From assembly GCA_963513935.1 (NCBI GenBank), contig OY740768.1:47029142-47093141 (forward strand): 64,000 nt of DNA, read 5' to 3'. Below the pieces are notes generated by a model. That model saw only the letters and a list, made by a program, of their open reading frames with translations, had not been told where the DNA came from and made no database searches. Within the stretch, counting starts at the first letter, position 1. Every line of letters starts with the position of its first letter. Below, one piece after another: positions 1 through 9,946 of this stretch. The stretch is from Aphrophora alni. Taxonomy: Eukaryota; Arthropoda; Insecta; Hemiptera; Aphrophoridae. A program made the translations under genes and the position numbers.

Positions 1-700
1 CAGTTTTCCAATGTTTAGACACAACTGGTTCTTTTCCTACATGTTCTCAGTTGAAAAAGAAGAACAACGTCGTGTCGCTGAAAAGGAGAACGTAATAGAG
101 GAAGTTCAACGTACCCCGTGCCAATTTCAAAACTCATTGGCTTGCATAGTACTAAACTGTATTGGCGAATACTTAAAGAAAATCTCTACCCGTTCTACTA
201 TCATAAAGCTCAAATTTACTGCCTGGCGAGGTTTTATTGCGTCTAAATTTTTGTCGCTGAAGAAAACCGCCATAAAGTAAGTTCTATTTTATTTACTGAT
301 GAGGCAACATTTACAATAGGTGGAGTTCATAATTTGCGAAATGATCATTATTGGAGTATTGAAAATCCACATGGCAGATTAGAAAACAGTTTTCAACACA
401 GGTTTTCTGTTAATGTTAGGTGTGGCATTATTGATAAGTATACGATTTGGCTGATTGGGCGAAAAGGACTAACTAATTGGCCTCCTAGATTACCATATCT
501 GACGCCAACGGACTATAATTTGAAAAATAATCGATAGTATATGCTCAAAATATAACTACAGAAGAAGACTGGAGAATTTAATAATGCATTTGAAATTCTT
601 CGAAATAATCCAGATACGTTGAAAAGAGCCACCCAATTAATTTTAAAATTAGCAGAGTACTGTGTTAACAAGTGAAAGGAGACATTTTAAAAAGTTGTTG
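1..700 (+). pseudogene. Decayed mariner-superfamily transposase (deletion derivative)
   Basis: This is a relic of an insect Tc1/mariner-superfamily (DDE) transposase that would have cut and pasted its own element. Pieces of the protein are scattered over three frames. A QCLDTTGSFP-like helix-turn-helix stretch lies near 10-40, a WRILKEN segment at 163, FTDEATF with the first catalytic Asp at 298-300, a run ending HYWSIENPHG near 373, WPPRLPYLTPTD near 479-513 and an ILRNNPDTL-like C-terminal stretch at 595-621. Between about 430 and 460 the reading jumps from the CGII strand straight to the pre-WPP region, so roughly 50 codons with the second catalytic Asp are gone. Stops and frameshifts break the rest. 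The element probably continues left of the window. No terminal inverted repeats were found. Assignment is from remembered family motifs, not a search. Confidence 0.75.
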
Positions 701-1867
701 TAATAGCGAGTCCTTAATATGTTTTTAGTAACAGGTTGTTATTTTCAATCAACGTTCTCCAAAGCATTCTATTACTCAAAAATATTTCCATACTATTAAC
801 TCATAATATGTATGAACAAATTTTATTATCTTTTATGGGAAGTATAACATTTTTATTTTGGTTAATTAGCCTAATTTATAATTTATATTAATTTTTCTGT
901 AAAATGAATATTTTGTCTCGTTTCGATTTTTCTAACACATATTTTTCCAAAAGCTGTTGGTTTTAATTTTTAGACGACATTTATCTTGATTTAATATAAA
1001 ATTATAAATACACTGTCTTCATTGATATTTATATTTTTTAAAGTTCGACATACTGTCACGAATTCATCACTTTTTGTAATATGTATTTCTTAACGAATTT
1101 AAGATATTTGATAAATTTTATTTTGATACTTCTTGATGATGTAGAAGTATTATTTAGAACTCAAAATATTCACTATAGAGTAGCGGTAAATTGAAATACA
1201 GTTTATTTATGTATATAAAATTGTACAACCAAATTCTAAGATAATATGATATATCCTTTTAGAGTTTAAAAAAAATCGTATTTAATAGAAAAATACACGA
1301 AGACAGTGCACAGTTTGAGAATTGTTTACAAATCTGGGGACAAAAAGAAATTGATAGAAATGTTCAAACACACTTTCTTTCACGTTTCTAAAAAAAATAG
1401 CACATACTCATCTTTACCTTAAGACAATTCACAAAATTATCATAAAGACTTGAGAAGAAGAAAAAGTAGACAAATATACCAAAGTAAAAGGAAAATACTC
1501 TTGACATGCTTAAAGATTTATGCATGTCTGCACGTTCCAGATGTTGCTTAACTTCTGTGAATATTAGATTTGTTGAACTGTAAATGTCTGGAAAGTTGAA
1601 GTCACGGAATCATCACAGCTTGTAGAAACAAATCTGAATAACAAGGATGTAGTTGCACTGTTATTTCATTTATAATCAAAGTTATTACGGAAATGAGTTA
1701 ACTAACAGCTGATATATGTTATTTGAAAGACATAACTTTAGTAATTTTTTTTTTAAAGCAGAACAGGGTTTATTTTTAATTTAAAAAGAAGCCAGTTGTG
1801 TAATTTATAGCTCTGCAATATACCTCTAAAGAAAATATTGTTACGTGCAATTTCAGAGGAGTTAATT
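701..1867. other. AT-rich spacer, nothing recognised
   Basis: No coding stretch, RNA gene or clear repeat was seen between the transposase relic and the (TA)n tract that received the LTR retrotransposon. Confidence 0.5.
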
Positions 1868-2536
1868 ATATATATATATATATATATTGTAACGTTGAGA
1901 AGCCCTAAGTAAAAGCTTTGTCCAATTCAAAATGTTTAAACCTTGTCAGTTAGAAATAAATGTCAAACATAAACGTCACTCCAACACATAATAAATTTTG
2001 TTAAAGGATTTCTAAGGAAACAATACTTCGAAACTACAAAATTATTGAAAGGGCGAGGGCAGCGTGACAAATTAAATAGGAAGAGTTGAGTTATGTAATG
2101 TGACAACATGGGAAATTAGAAAGTTTGTGTACGCCCAAGTTAACAAAAGAAAAAGAGACAAAAAACTAGGCAGAGGTACGTTGAACTCAGCTAAGAAACA
2201 AGATTTAACGAACTTTGAAAGACGGTTAGAGTTTGAAAAATCAAATCCAACCAACCAAAAAGAAGCGTCATCCAGAAATAAGCGAAGAAGGGGTAAAACG
2301 GGAAAAACTCTGCGTAAGAATTCAAAAATCAGAAAAAGCAGTGAAGAACGAGCGTCGCAAGGGAGAGGAACTAGGAACAGGGCGGAGTTCGCCAAATCGT
2401 CGTAAAGTTGAAGAAAAGTTTTAAGTCATCGAATTATATTAAAATCATCGTAAAGTTAAAGAAGAGTTTTGATTAATTGACCAAGAATTCAAGCAACAGA
2501 GTGAGGTAGTTCAAGCTTCGAGATCGTCAAAGTGCC

Positions 2537-2542
2537 TATAAA
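2537..2542 (+). promoter_or_regulatory. Putative LTR TATA box
   Basis: TATAAA lies within the LTR about 165 bp upstream of an AATAAA signal, the arrangement expected for U3 promoter and R-region polyadenylation. The same motif occurs in the 3' LTR at 9320-9325. The transcription start is inferred to be about 30 bp downstream and has not been shown. Confidence 0.5.
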
Positions 2543-2703
2543 TTGGATTAAGTTTCTTGTGATATCTGCCATAAGTTCGAGGGATCATCTCACCTGTAAA
2601 ACTCCAAGAAGACATCATTCCATGCTACTGAACCACGATAAGTTATCTGATTAGTTATTGTAGTTTTTACTTCAGGTTACCAAAGAAACCACGCCCCACT
2701 TTA

Positions 2704-2709
2704 AATAAA
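2704..2709 (+). promoter_or_regulatory. Putative LTR polyadenylation signal
   Basis: AATAAA lies downstream of the putative TATA box within the LTR. It would end element transcripts when used in the 3' copy at 9487-9492. Confidence 0.45.
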
Positions 2710-2794
2710 ATCTGAGCTAGGCCGAGAGCCATTTAAACTTAAATTTTCAAAGAGCAATCAAAGTAACTTCATTATATAATTGGTAAATTATACC

Positions 2795-2805
2795 TGGCGC
2801 CCAAC
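2795..2805 (+). other. Fossil primer-binding-site motif 1 within LTR
   Basis: TGGCGCCCAAC is the classic start of a tRNA-Lys-type primer-binding site in insect Gypsy elements. Here it lies about 365 bp inside the LTR, preceded by TTATA plus two bases, the same setting as the live site at 3171. It is also present in the 3' LTR at 9578-9588. I infer that this was a former LTR/leader boundary. Confidence 0.5.
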
Positions 2806-3055
2806 AAATCAATAAAACAATTGAGATATTAAAATATAAAGACTAAATTAAAATTACAATTAATGATACGATTTTGATGCACCTAATAATAATAATAAAA
2901 TTGCTATGTTCTAGAATTAAGTATTTCATTGTGTTATAAATGTTTATGTCTAGTTTAAGTTGAATGGATGAGATTTAGTGATAAGATGAATAAATTTGAA
3001 TACTCATATGTGCATCAATTAATTTGAAGATTTAATTAATTCAACTGTTATATAT

Positions 3056-3066
3056 TGGCACCCAAC
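3056..3066 (+). other. Fossil primer-binding-site motif 2 within LTR
   Basis: TGGCACCCAAC follows TTATA plus three bases, matching the setting of motif 1 and of the live site. It lies about 102 bp before the present LTR end and is repeated in the 3' LTR at 9839-9849. Confidence 0.5.
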
Positions 3067-3170
3067 TTTAGGTGCAAATTGTATTTTAAAGAATAAATAA
3101 TTTAAATATGATAACGTAGTTGTGTTTTAATCAAAGTAATTAATTAAAAATAACTAATAAAGGTTATAAT

Positions 3171-3187
3171 TGGCGTCCAACTCGTGG
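3171..3187 (+). other. Primer-binding site (tRNA-Lys-like)
   Basis: The 17 bases starting TGGCGTCCAAC lie two bases after the LTR end and occur only once, with no partner in the 3' LTR. The first 11 bases match the tRNA-Lys-type site TGGCGCCCAAC with one change, but the following bases fit less well. The priming tRNA is therefore likely but not certain to be Lys. Confidence 0.7.
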
Positions 3188-3280
3188 TTTAATTAAAATT
3201 AAAATTTAGTTCACGTGGTGTAACCTGAAGGTAGCATTATAAGATAAGAGACAGAAAGACTATTAGATATAATTAAATTA

Positions 3281-4975
3281 ATGTTAAGACGTAGTAATAG
3301 GATAAAAAATTATAAAAAGATGGCAAATAACCAAATAACAATGGGGTTTGATGAGGAGATTAATAATCAAATGGGGATAGAATCAGAAATGGATAGAGCT
3401 ATAGGGATTAATAATAGTGAAAGTAATACTAATGAGGGTAATAATTCAGGGGAGAGTGAAAATTTAAAGGTGTATGGGACCCCAACGGTAGGATTAAACG
3501 AATTAATCGAAATCCTTAATAAAAAATTTGATGAAAGTAATAAAAATGCGGAAATCCTAAAAACAAGCATCGATAAAAAATTTGAAGAAAGTAGTAAAAA
3601 TGCGGAAGCCCTTAATAAAAAGAATTTCGAAGAAATTAATAAAAATGCGGAAATTCTAAAAGCAAGGCTCGATAAAAAATTCGCAGAACAAAATAAAAAG
3701 CTCGAGGAAAATAATAAAAAATTAGAAGAACTTAGTGGCAATGTTAGTCAAAATGCGGAGACAATGGACCGAAAATTTAATGAATTTGCGGAGAGATTCG
3801 AGAACAAGCTCGAAGAAATTAAATTAAGATCGGATACCACAGCCGAGACAATTAGGACGGAAATGAATGATAAATTAAATAAAATTGAAGAAAATTTCAC
3901 CGATAAATTAGGTAATAAGTGCGAAGATTTAAGAGAAAATTTAAAAGAAATTGCAAGTAAAGTCGTGGAAGTAGAAAAGGATGTGCAAGAGAGCATTAAA
4001 GAAATCGAAATCACCGTAAACAAAAATTTAACTGAAAATCAAATTAACGTAGACGCTCAGATTGATAAGGTAAAGGAAAGTCAAGCTAGATCTAATAATA
4101 AAATTCTAGAAATCGAATCACAATGCCAAGAAAATTCACAAAAAATTAACCAATATCAGAAACAAACGGACGAAATGAAAAATAAAGTGACAGAAGTAGA
4201 TGAAAGATTAAGTAATTTAAAAACAAGGGATGGTATCATAATAAGGGAACCAGAGATAAGGGATATTAGTTTTACAGGAAAAGAAAGATTCCCAATGCAA
4301 TTTTTAAGGATCATAAAAGAAGTTAGCGTTAGTTACACACATCAAGGGAACATGTATTGGTTAGATAGATATTTAAAAGATGAAGCATGTGTATGGTGGT
4401 TTCTACACCGTAGGGAAGTTAAAAACTTCGAAGATTTTGAAAAAATATTTATGGATAAATATTTTAACGAAATGATACAAGCAAACATCCGAGACAGGTT
4501 GGAATTCGGAAAGTTTAAAGGAAAAATTGGGGATGAAGCTATCACATATGTGGAGAACATGATGTTGGAATGTTCAGAGTTAGAACCGCCGATTTTAGAA
4601 GCCCAGTTAGTCCAAAAAATCGCTAAGCACTTTCACCCAACTACACTAATTGCTGTTATCACCAGGGGTGTGAAAACAAAGCAGGAATTTGTAAAACTAT
4701 TGATGGAATTCCGACAGGCAGATGTACGACACATTAATAGTTACGAAGAAAGAAATGGTAATTATAAGGCATCCTATCCACGCGACGAGAGAGAGGGAGA
4801 AGTTGTAAACAGGCCTTGGGGACAAATGAATGGGTACAACAGTAGACATTTACCGTTACGTCAGAATAGGGATGTTTACAGAAAACCAGATGTGCGTGCC
4901 GACATAAAAAATGGACCAGGGAACCGTTGGGAAGGTCGACAACCTGCAGACAGGGACGGAAGAGGGCAAAAGTGA
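3281..4975 (+). CDS. gag: Gag polyprotein of the Gypsy-type element
   Basis: This is the structural protein that would form the cytoplasmic virus-like particle and package element RNA. The frame is 564 residues from ATG at 3281. A second ATG at 3320 (residue 14) has the better Kozak context (A at -3, G at +4). Residues about 75-310 form a long Lys/Glu/Asn-rich coiled coil, built partly from repeats of 18 and 15 residues around a KNAE core (DNA repeats begin at 3541, 3595 and 3640). Residues about 313-480 look like a retrotransposon capsid domain, with a WW pair near 371 and an F-x2-F-x3-F pattern after it. The last 80 residues are Arg/Gly/Asn-rich and basic. There is no CCHC zinc knuckle, which many Gypsy Gags have, so RNA binding would fall to the basic tail. 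The frame ends in TGA, directly followed by pol in the same frame. Confidence 0.9.
   Translation: MLRRSNRIKNYKKMANNQITMGFDEEINNQMGIESEMDRAIGINNSESNTNEGNNSGESENLKVYGTPTVGLNELIEILNKKFDESNKNAEILKTSIDKKFEESSKNAEALNKKNFEEINKNAEILKARLDKKFAEQNKKLEENNKKLEELSGNVSQNAETMDRKFNEFAERFENKLEEIKLRSDTTAETIRTEMNDKLNKIEENFTDKLGNKCEDLRENLKEIASKVVEVEKDVQESIKEIEITVNKNLTENQINVDAQIDKVKESQARSNNKILEIESQCQENSQKINQYQKQTDEMKNKVTEVDERLSNLKTRDGIIIREPEIRDISFTGKERFPMQFLRIIKEVSVSYTHQGNMYWLDRYLKDEACVWWFLHRREVKNFEDFEKIFMDKYFNEMIQANIRDRLEFGKFKGKIGDEAITYVENMMLECSELEPPILEAQLVQKIAKHFHPTTLIAVITRGVKTKQEFVKLLMEFRQADVRHINSYEERNGNYKASYPRDEREGEVVNRPWGQMNGYNSRHLPLRQNRDVYRKPDVRADIKNGPGNRWEGRQPADRDGRGQK
4973..4975 (+). other. In-frame TGA between gag and pol (readthrough site)
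   Basis: The codons run CAA AAG TGA AAG TTG with gag and pol in the same frame, so a -1 or +1 shift would not join them. Either the ribosome reads through this TGA, as some retroviruses do at gag ends, or this copy has a nonsense mutation in what was one gag-pol frame. A downstream RNA structure was not recognised. Confidence 0.6.
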
Positions 4976-7900
4976 AAGTTGGAATGGAATGTAGACCTAG
5001 CGGATAAGAACAAGGCAACCATAAATACCTTATTCACCGATTTAAAAGATTATTTAGAGGACAATCACGACACAAGCGATATAATTAATGACATTAATAA
5101 ATGTCCAGAAATTAAGTTAGTTTTTAATGAGTGTGTACAGGTCAGAGCGTTAATCGATACAGGTTGTGAGGTAAATTCGATATCTGAATCTTTCTACAAC
5201 ACAAATAAATTAAATTTAGGAGTTTTTGAAGAATTACCGGTAGCAGGAGTAAAAGTTATTGGAGCATTAGGTCTGCGTTCCAAAAGTGTTAAAAAACAAA
5301 TTTTCATTAAAGTTAAGTTAGGAACAGAATTAATCGCCGTGCATTTTATAATAGTACCAGAACTAATTCGAGATTGTATACTTGGGTTAGAGTTTTTATC
5401 AAGAAATCATGCAATCGTCAATTTTATTAATAATAAGTTAGAAATAGGAAATAAATTAAACTATGGAGTTGGTAGAAAGGAAATTAAATTCGAGGATTCG
5501 TCAGAAGTTAATATTGAAAGTTTGAATAATTGCCTACAAATTGAAGAGGATAAATATGAATTTGATATAAACAAAATAAGCAATTTGGAACATGTACCAC
5601 TTGAGAATAGGCAGCGGTTATACAGCATATTTAATAAATATAAAACAGTTTTCAGCAAAAAACCAGGATTAATTTCAACTTATTACCATAAATTTCAAGT
5701 AACTGATAGAACACCATACTGTCAGAGGAGTTGGCCAGTAGCAACTAAGTTTAGAGAAGCCGTTGATGCAGAGATTCAGAGAATGCTAAGTTATGGGATC
5801 ATCGAGAGAGCAAACAGCGCATACATTAATCCTATAGTACCTGTATGTAAGAAAGATGGGAGCGTAAGGATCTGTTTAGACGCCAGGACTATAAATGCGA
5901 GAACCATACCGGATTACGAAGGGATTCGACCAATCCAAGAGTTATTGACAATCGGTAAGAAGATCAGTTGGATGAGTAGTTTAGACCTAACTAGCAGTTT
6001 TTGGCAAATCCCGTTGCACGAAGATTGCAAGGATTTCACGGCATTTCTGTACAAAGGATTGTGCTACAGGTACAAAACCGTTCCGTTTGGGTTGAGCACA
6101 AGCTTAGCAAGTTTAACGCGAGGTTTGGACTCAATTCTGACGGAAGAAGTTAAAAGGAATCTAATTATGTATGTGGACGACTGTTTATGTATTTCGCAAA
6201 ACTGGGAAGATCATGTGGACCAATTAGAAAAAATATTAAAGGTATTTCAAGACGCCAACTTAACAGTAAATTTTGAGAAATCTATGTTCTGCAGGAAAGA
6301 AATAGATTATCTAGGTTTTGTTATCACCACAGATGGTATCAAACCGCAAGAGCAAAAAATGATGGCAATTCAAAATTTTCCGCGTCCTAAGACACCAAAA
6401 CAATTAAAAAGCTTTTTAGGATTAACAAATTTCTACCACCGGTTTTCAAAAAATTACGCACAAACAACAGCTCCATTACAAGGACTACTGAAGAAAGGAA
6501 CAAAATTTAAATGGACAAATAGTATTAACCAGAGTTTTTTAGCTGTAAAGGAGGAATTTATTGAGGCTGTAACGTTAAAGCACCCAAATATGGAAAAGAT
6601 GTTTTACTTACAGACAGATGCGTCCGATATTGCGTCAGGAGCACAACTGTACCAACTCGATGACCAGAATAACATTGCTGTAGTAGGATTTACAAGCAGA
6701 ACATTTAAAGGGGCTGAGAGATTTTATAGCACTGCCGAAAAAGAATTGTATAGTGTAGTATTAGGATTAAGGAAATTTAGGAATTATTTATTAGGGAGAA
6801 AAATAACCGTTATAACTGACAATAAGGCGATCACTTTCATTAACCAATGCAAACTACTTAACGCTAGAATGACGAGGTGGATCTTATTAATTCAGGAGTA
6901 TAACATCCAAATTCGACACTGCAAGGGAAAAGAAAATATTGTTGCAGATACATTGAGCAGATTCCCAGAGGATGGAGAATGTTCACAAGAAAATGGGGAG
7001 GACCGACTTGTACAAATCCAATTAGTGTTACAGAAGTTTAATCCAGAAGTGGGCGAACAGTTACAAAATATAGAAGTTTTACAGAAGAAGGATACAAAAT
7101 TTAGGAATATAGTAGGTAAATTAGAAGAAAATGATCCAAAAATTTTAGAATGTTATAAATTGTTTAAAAAAAAATTATTTCGCAAGGAAAGAGGAATGTG
7201 GAAATTAATGATTCCAGAAAAATTCATTGAAGTATTAATTAAGGAAATTCATGAAATTTGCGGACATATAGGAATAAGCAAATGTTACCATAATTTTAAG
7301 GAAGATTTCACGGGAGACAAAGTCGCTAAAAAGGTCAGGGATATAATAATTAAATGTTTACGATGTCAAAAATGTAAACATGACAACAAAGGTAGAAACG
7401 CAGAACTTACGCCTATTATACCAAAAGGTAAGGGTGAACTAGTGTGTGTAGACTATTACGGACCATTGCCTCGGTCAGTCTACGGGTCAAGGTACATCTT
7501 AGTAGTGATTGACGCATTTTCTAAATACACAAAATTGTATAAGGTAAAAAACACAACAACCGTAACAACATTAAATCAAATCAGGAAATACATTAAAGAA
7601 GTCCAATTACCAAAATACATACTTTCGGATAATGGTACACAATTTACATCCAAAAAATGGACAGAAGGGTTACAAGAACTGGGAATTAGACAAAGGACCG
7701 TTGCAATACGAAATCCACAAAGCAACTTGGCGGAGAGAGTAATGCGAAATCTAGGTCAACTTTTCAGGATCCTGTTACCTGACAATCACCAAGAATGGGG
7801 AAGGCTACTTGAAACTGTGGAAAGTTTCATGAACGAATCATACCATGATACAATTGAGTCAACACCATTAGAAGTACAATTTAATACACGTCCGACACGA

Positions 7901-8248
7901 ATTTGGAAAAAATATTTAATTAATCCAGGCAACACAGAAACAAACGACATTGACCACGGAGAAATATACTTACGAATTAAAAATAAAAGGGAAAAATTCG
8001 CTAAGAAGTTCAATGAACTGCATCCACCAACCGAATATCAGATAAATGATTTAGTACTAGTAAGAGCTTGTATTCCGTCAAGCACAATTGAAAAACGATA
8101 TCACAAGTTCTGTGAACTATATGAAGGACCATACACCGTAATCTCTAAGATAGGAAAAACTACTTATAAGTTAGCTAGTATTAAAAATAATAAAACTCAC
8201 ATCCGAGGTATATTTAATTGTAGATTATTAAAAAGGTTTCATAATTAA
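4976..8248 (+). CDS. pol: Pol polyprotein: protease, RT, RNase H, integrase
   Basis: Pol would copy element RNA to DNA and integrate it. Counting residue 1 at 4979: aspartic protease DTG at 60-62; reverse transcriptase with YVDD at 398-401; RNase H with acidic residues D547, E589, D614 and D657; integrase zinc finger H758, H763, C793, C796 with a further Cys at 799; catalytic D825, D884, E919; and a GPY motif at 1050-1052 near the C-terminus. The D884-E919 gap holds 34 residues rather than the usual 35. There is no ATG in frame before the RT, and position 4979 is TTG, so protease and RT can only be made by reading through the gag TGA in the same frame. No internal stop or frameshift was seen. 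The C-terminus ends soon after the GPY module, with no chromodomain. Confidence 0.95.
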   Translation, partial: KLEWNVDLADKNKATINTLFTDLKDYLEDNHDTSDIINDINKCPEIKLVFNECVQVRALIDTGCEVNSISESFYNTNKLNLGVFEELPVAGVKVIGALGLRSKSVKKQIFIKVKLGTELIAVHFIIVPELIRDCILGLEFLSRNHAIVNFINNKLEIGNKLNYGVGRKEIKFEDSSEVNIESLNNCLQIEEDKYEFDINKISNLEHVPLENRQRLYSIFNKYKTVFSKKPGLISTYYHKFQVTDRTPYCQRSWPVATKFREAVDAEIQRMLSYGIIERANSAYINPIVPVCKKDGSVRICLDARTINARTIPDYEGIRPIQELLTIGKKISWMSSLDLTSSFWQIPLHEDCKDFTAFLYKGLCYRYKTVPFGLSTSLASLTRGLDSILTEEVKRNLIMYVDDCLCISQNWEDHVDQLEKILKVFQDANLTVNFEKSMFCRKEIDYLGFVITTDGIKPQEQKMMAIQNFPRPKTPKQLKSFLGLTNFYHRFSKNYAQTTAPLQGLLKKGTKFKWTNSINQSFLAVKEEFIEAVTLKHPNMEKMFYLQTDASDIASGAQLYQLDDQNNIAVVGFTSRTFKGAERFYSTAEKELYSVVLGLRKFRNYLLGRKITVITDNKAITFINQCKLLNARMTRWILLIQEYNIQIRHCKGKENIVADTLSRFPEDGECSQENGEDRLVQIQLVLQKFNPEVGEQLQNIEVLQKKDTKFRNIVGKLEENDPKILECYKLFKKKLFRKERGMWKLMIPEKFIEVLIKEIHEICGHIGISKCYHNFKEDFTGDKVAKKVRDIIIKCLRCQKCKHDNKGRNAELTPIIPKGKGELVCVDYYGPLPRSVYGSRYILVVIDAFSKYTKLYKVKNTTTVTTLNQIRKYIKEVQLPKYILSDNGTQFTSKKWTEGLQELGIRQRTVAIRNPQSNLAERVMRNLGQLFRILLPDNHQEWGRLLETVESFMNESYHDTIESTPLEVQFNTRPTRIWKKYLINPGNTETNDIDHGEIYLRIKNKREKFAKKFNELHPPTEYQINDLVLVRACIPSSTIEKRYHKFCELYEGPYTVISKIGKTTYKLASIKNNKTHIRGIFNCRLLKRFHN

Positions 8249-8670
8249 TTAGAGAGTTAAGTAAACAAAAATAAATGAATTTAACTGTAAAATAAAAGGT
8301 AAACAAACACATGTCCTACAGTTGAAGAGGGTCAAGGGAACAATGTTAATTGGGGTTTACAAGAAGGGTTTGTTGACGTGGGATTCTAGACAATGCCATT
8401 GTTAAGAAAAAAGGTTGACCGCAGTTTAGGTCATAAAGTCATTTAAAGGGACAGTAATTCTAGTGGGTTTTTAAATGAGAGTAAGAGTAGGTCATAAAGT
8501 CATTTAAAGGGACAGTAATTCTAATGGGTTTTTAAATGAGAGTAAGAGTAGGTCATAGTCCATGTTACGATATGTATATGTGTATTATTAAAATAAGTTT
8601 AGTGTAAAGGTGTATCAAAAGCAAATTTTATCATTAATTATGCAATTAACATAAAATTTCTTGGGACTTA
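8249..8670 (+). other. 3' internal untranslated region of the element
   Basis: This 420-bp non-coding stretch separates pol from the 3' LTR. A purine-rich tract lies at about 8321-8340, far from the LTR. The bases just before the LTR (8651-8670) are not purine-rich, so a standard polypurine tract is not evident. There is no env-like frame. Confidence 0.7.
8429..8557 (+). repeat. 61-bp tandem duplication in the element's 3' leader
   Basis: The unit starting GGTCATAAAG at 8429 is repeated at 8490, with a partial third start at 8551. The period is exactly 61 bp, with one substitution between the full copies (TAGTGGG versus TAATGGG). Each copy carries TTTAAAGGGACA, a short purine-containing core. 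Confidence 0.9.
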
Positions 8671-9946
8671 TGTAACGTTGAGAAGCCCTAAGTAAAAGCT
8701 TTGTCCAATTCAAAATGTTTAAACCTTGTCAGTTAGAAATAAATGTCAAACATAAACGTCACTCCAACACATAATAAATTTTGTTAAAGGATTTCTAAGG
8801 AAACAATACTTCGAAACTACAAAATTATTGAAAGGGCGAGGGCAGCGTGACAAATTAAATAGGAAGAGTTGAGTTATGTAATGTGACAACATGGGAAATT
8901 AGAAAGTTTGTGTACGCCCAAGTTAACAAAAGAAAAAGAGACAAAAAACTAGGCAGAGGTACGTTGAACTCAGCTAAGAAACAAGATTTAACGAACTTTG
9001 AAAGACGGTTAGAGTTTGAAAAATCAAATCCAACCAACCAAAAAGAAGCGTCATCCAGAAATAAGCGAAGAAGGGGTAAAACGGGAAAAACTCTGCGTAA
9101 GAATTCAAAAATCAGAAAAAGCAGTGAAGAACGAGCGTCGCAAGGGAGAGGAACTAGGAACAGGGCGGAGTTCGCCAAATCGTCGTAAAGTTGAAGAAAA
9201 GTTTTAAGTCATCGAATTATATTAAAATCATCGTAAAGTTAAAGAAGAGTTTTGATTAATTGACCAAGAATTCAAGCAACAGAGTGAGGTAGTTCAAGCT
9301 TCGAGATCGTCAAAGTGCCTATAAATTGGATTAAGTTTCTTGTGATATCTGCCATAAGTTCGAGGGATCATCTCACCTGTAAAACTCCAAGAAGACATCA
9401 TTCCATGCTACTGAACCACGATAAGTTATCTGATTAGTTATTGTAGTTTTTACTTCAGGTTACCAAAGAAACCACGCCCCACTTTAAATAAAATCTGAGC
9501 TAGGCCGAGAGCCATTTAAACTTAAATTTTCAAAGAGCAATCAAAGTAACTTCATTATATAATTGGTAAATTATACCTGGCGCCCAACAAATCAATAAAA
9601 CAATTGAGATATTAAAATATAAAGACTAAATTAAAATTACAATTAATGATACGATTTTGATGCACCTAATAATAATAATAAAATTGCTATGTTCTAGAAT
9701 TAAGTATTTCATTGTGTTATAAATGTTTATGTCTAGTTTAAGTTGAATGGATGAGATTTAGTGATAAGATGAATAAATTTGAATACTCATATGTGCATCA
9801 ATTAATTTGAAGATTTAATTAATTCAACTGTTATATATTGGCACCCAACTTTAGGTGCAAATTGTATTTTAAAGAATAAATAATTTAAATATGATAACGT
9901 AGTTGTGTTTTAATCAAAGTAATTAATTAAAAATAACTAATAAAGG

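Larger units (their letters stand above)
1888..3168 (+). repeat. 5' LTR of the Gypsy-type element
   Basis: The LTR begins TGTAAC and ends GTTATA, a near-inverted terminal pair with one mismatch from the expected GTTACA. Identity to the other copy continues to 3170/9953, so the end is uncertain by about 2 bp. U3 holds a purine-rich stretch at about 2140-2420. A TATAAA box at 2537-2542 and an AATAAA signal at 2704-2709 bracket a likely R region. The remaining 440 bp or so would be an unusually long U5, and it contains two primer-binding-site-like motifs at 2795 and 3056. Open frames inside the LTR lack an ATG on both strands and are probably not genes. Confidence 0.93.

Noticed and set aside
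2072..2405. Overlapping 101- and 107-residue frames in the 5' LTR, repeated at 8855-9188
   Set aside because: Both start at non-ATG codons (GTG, TTG). The plus frame is basic because the U3 is purine-rich, and the minus frame is its hydrophobic mirror. Presence in both LTRs follows from the LTR being duplicated.
3367..4560. Minus-strand frames opposite gag and pol
   Set aside because: They are mirrors of the gag coiled coil and pol, rich in Leu/Ser as expected from Lys/Glu/Asn codons.
8249..8670. An env gene after pol, which would make the element an errantivirus
   Set aside because: Only about 420 non-coding bases lie between pol and the 3' LTR.
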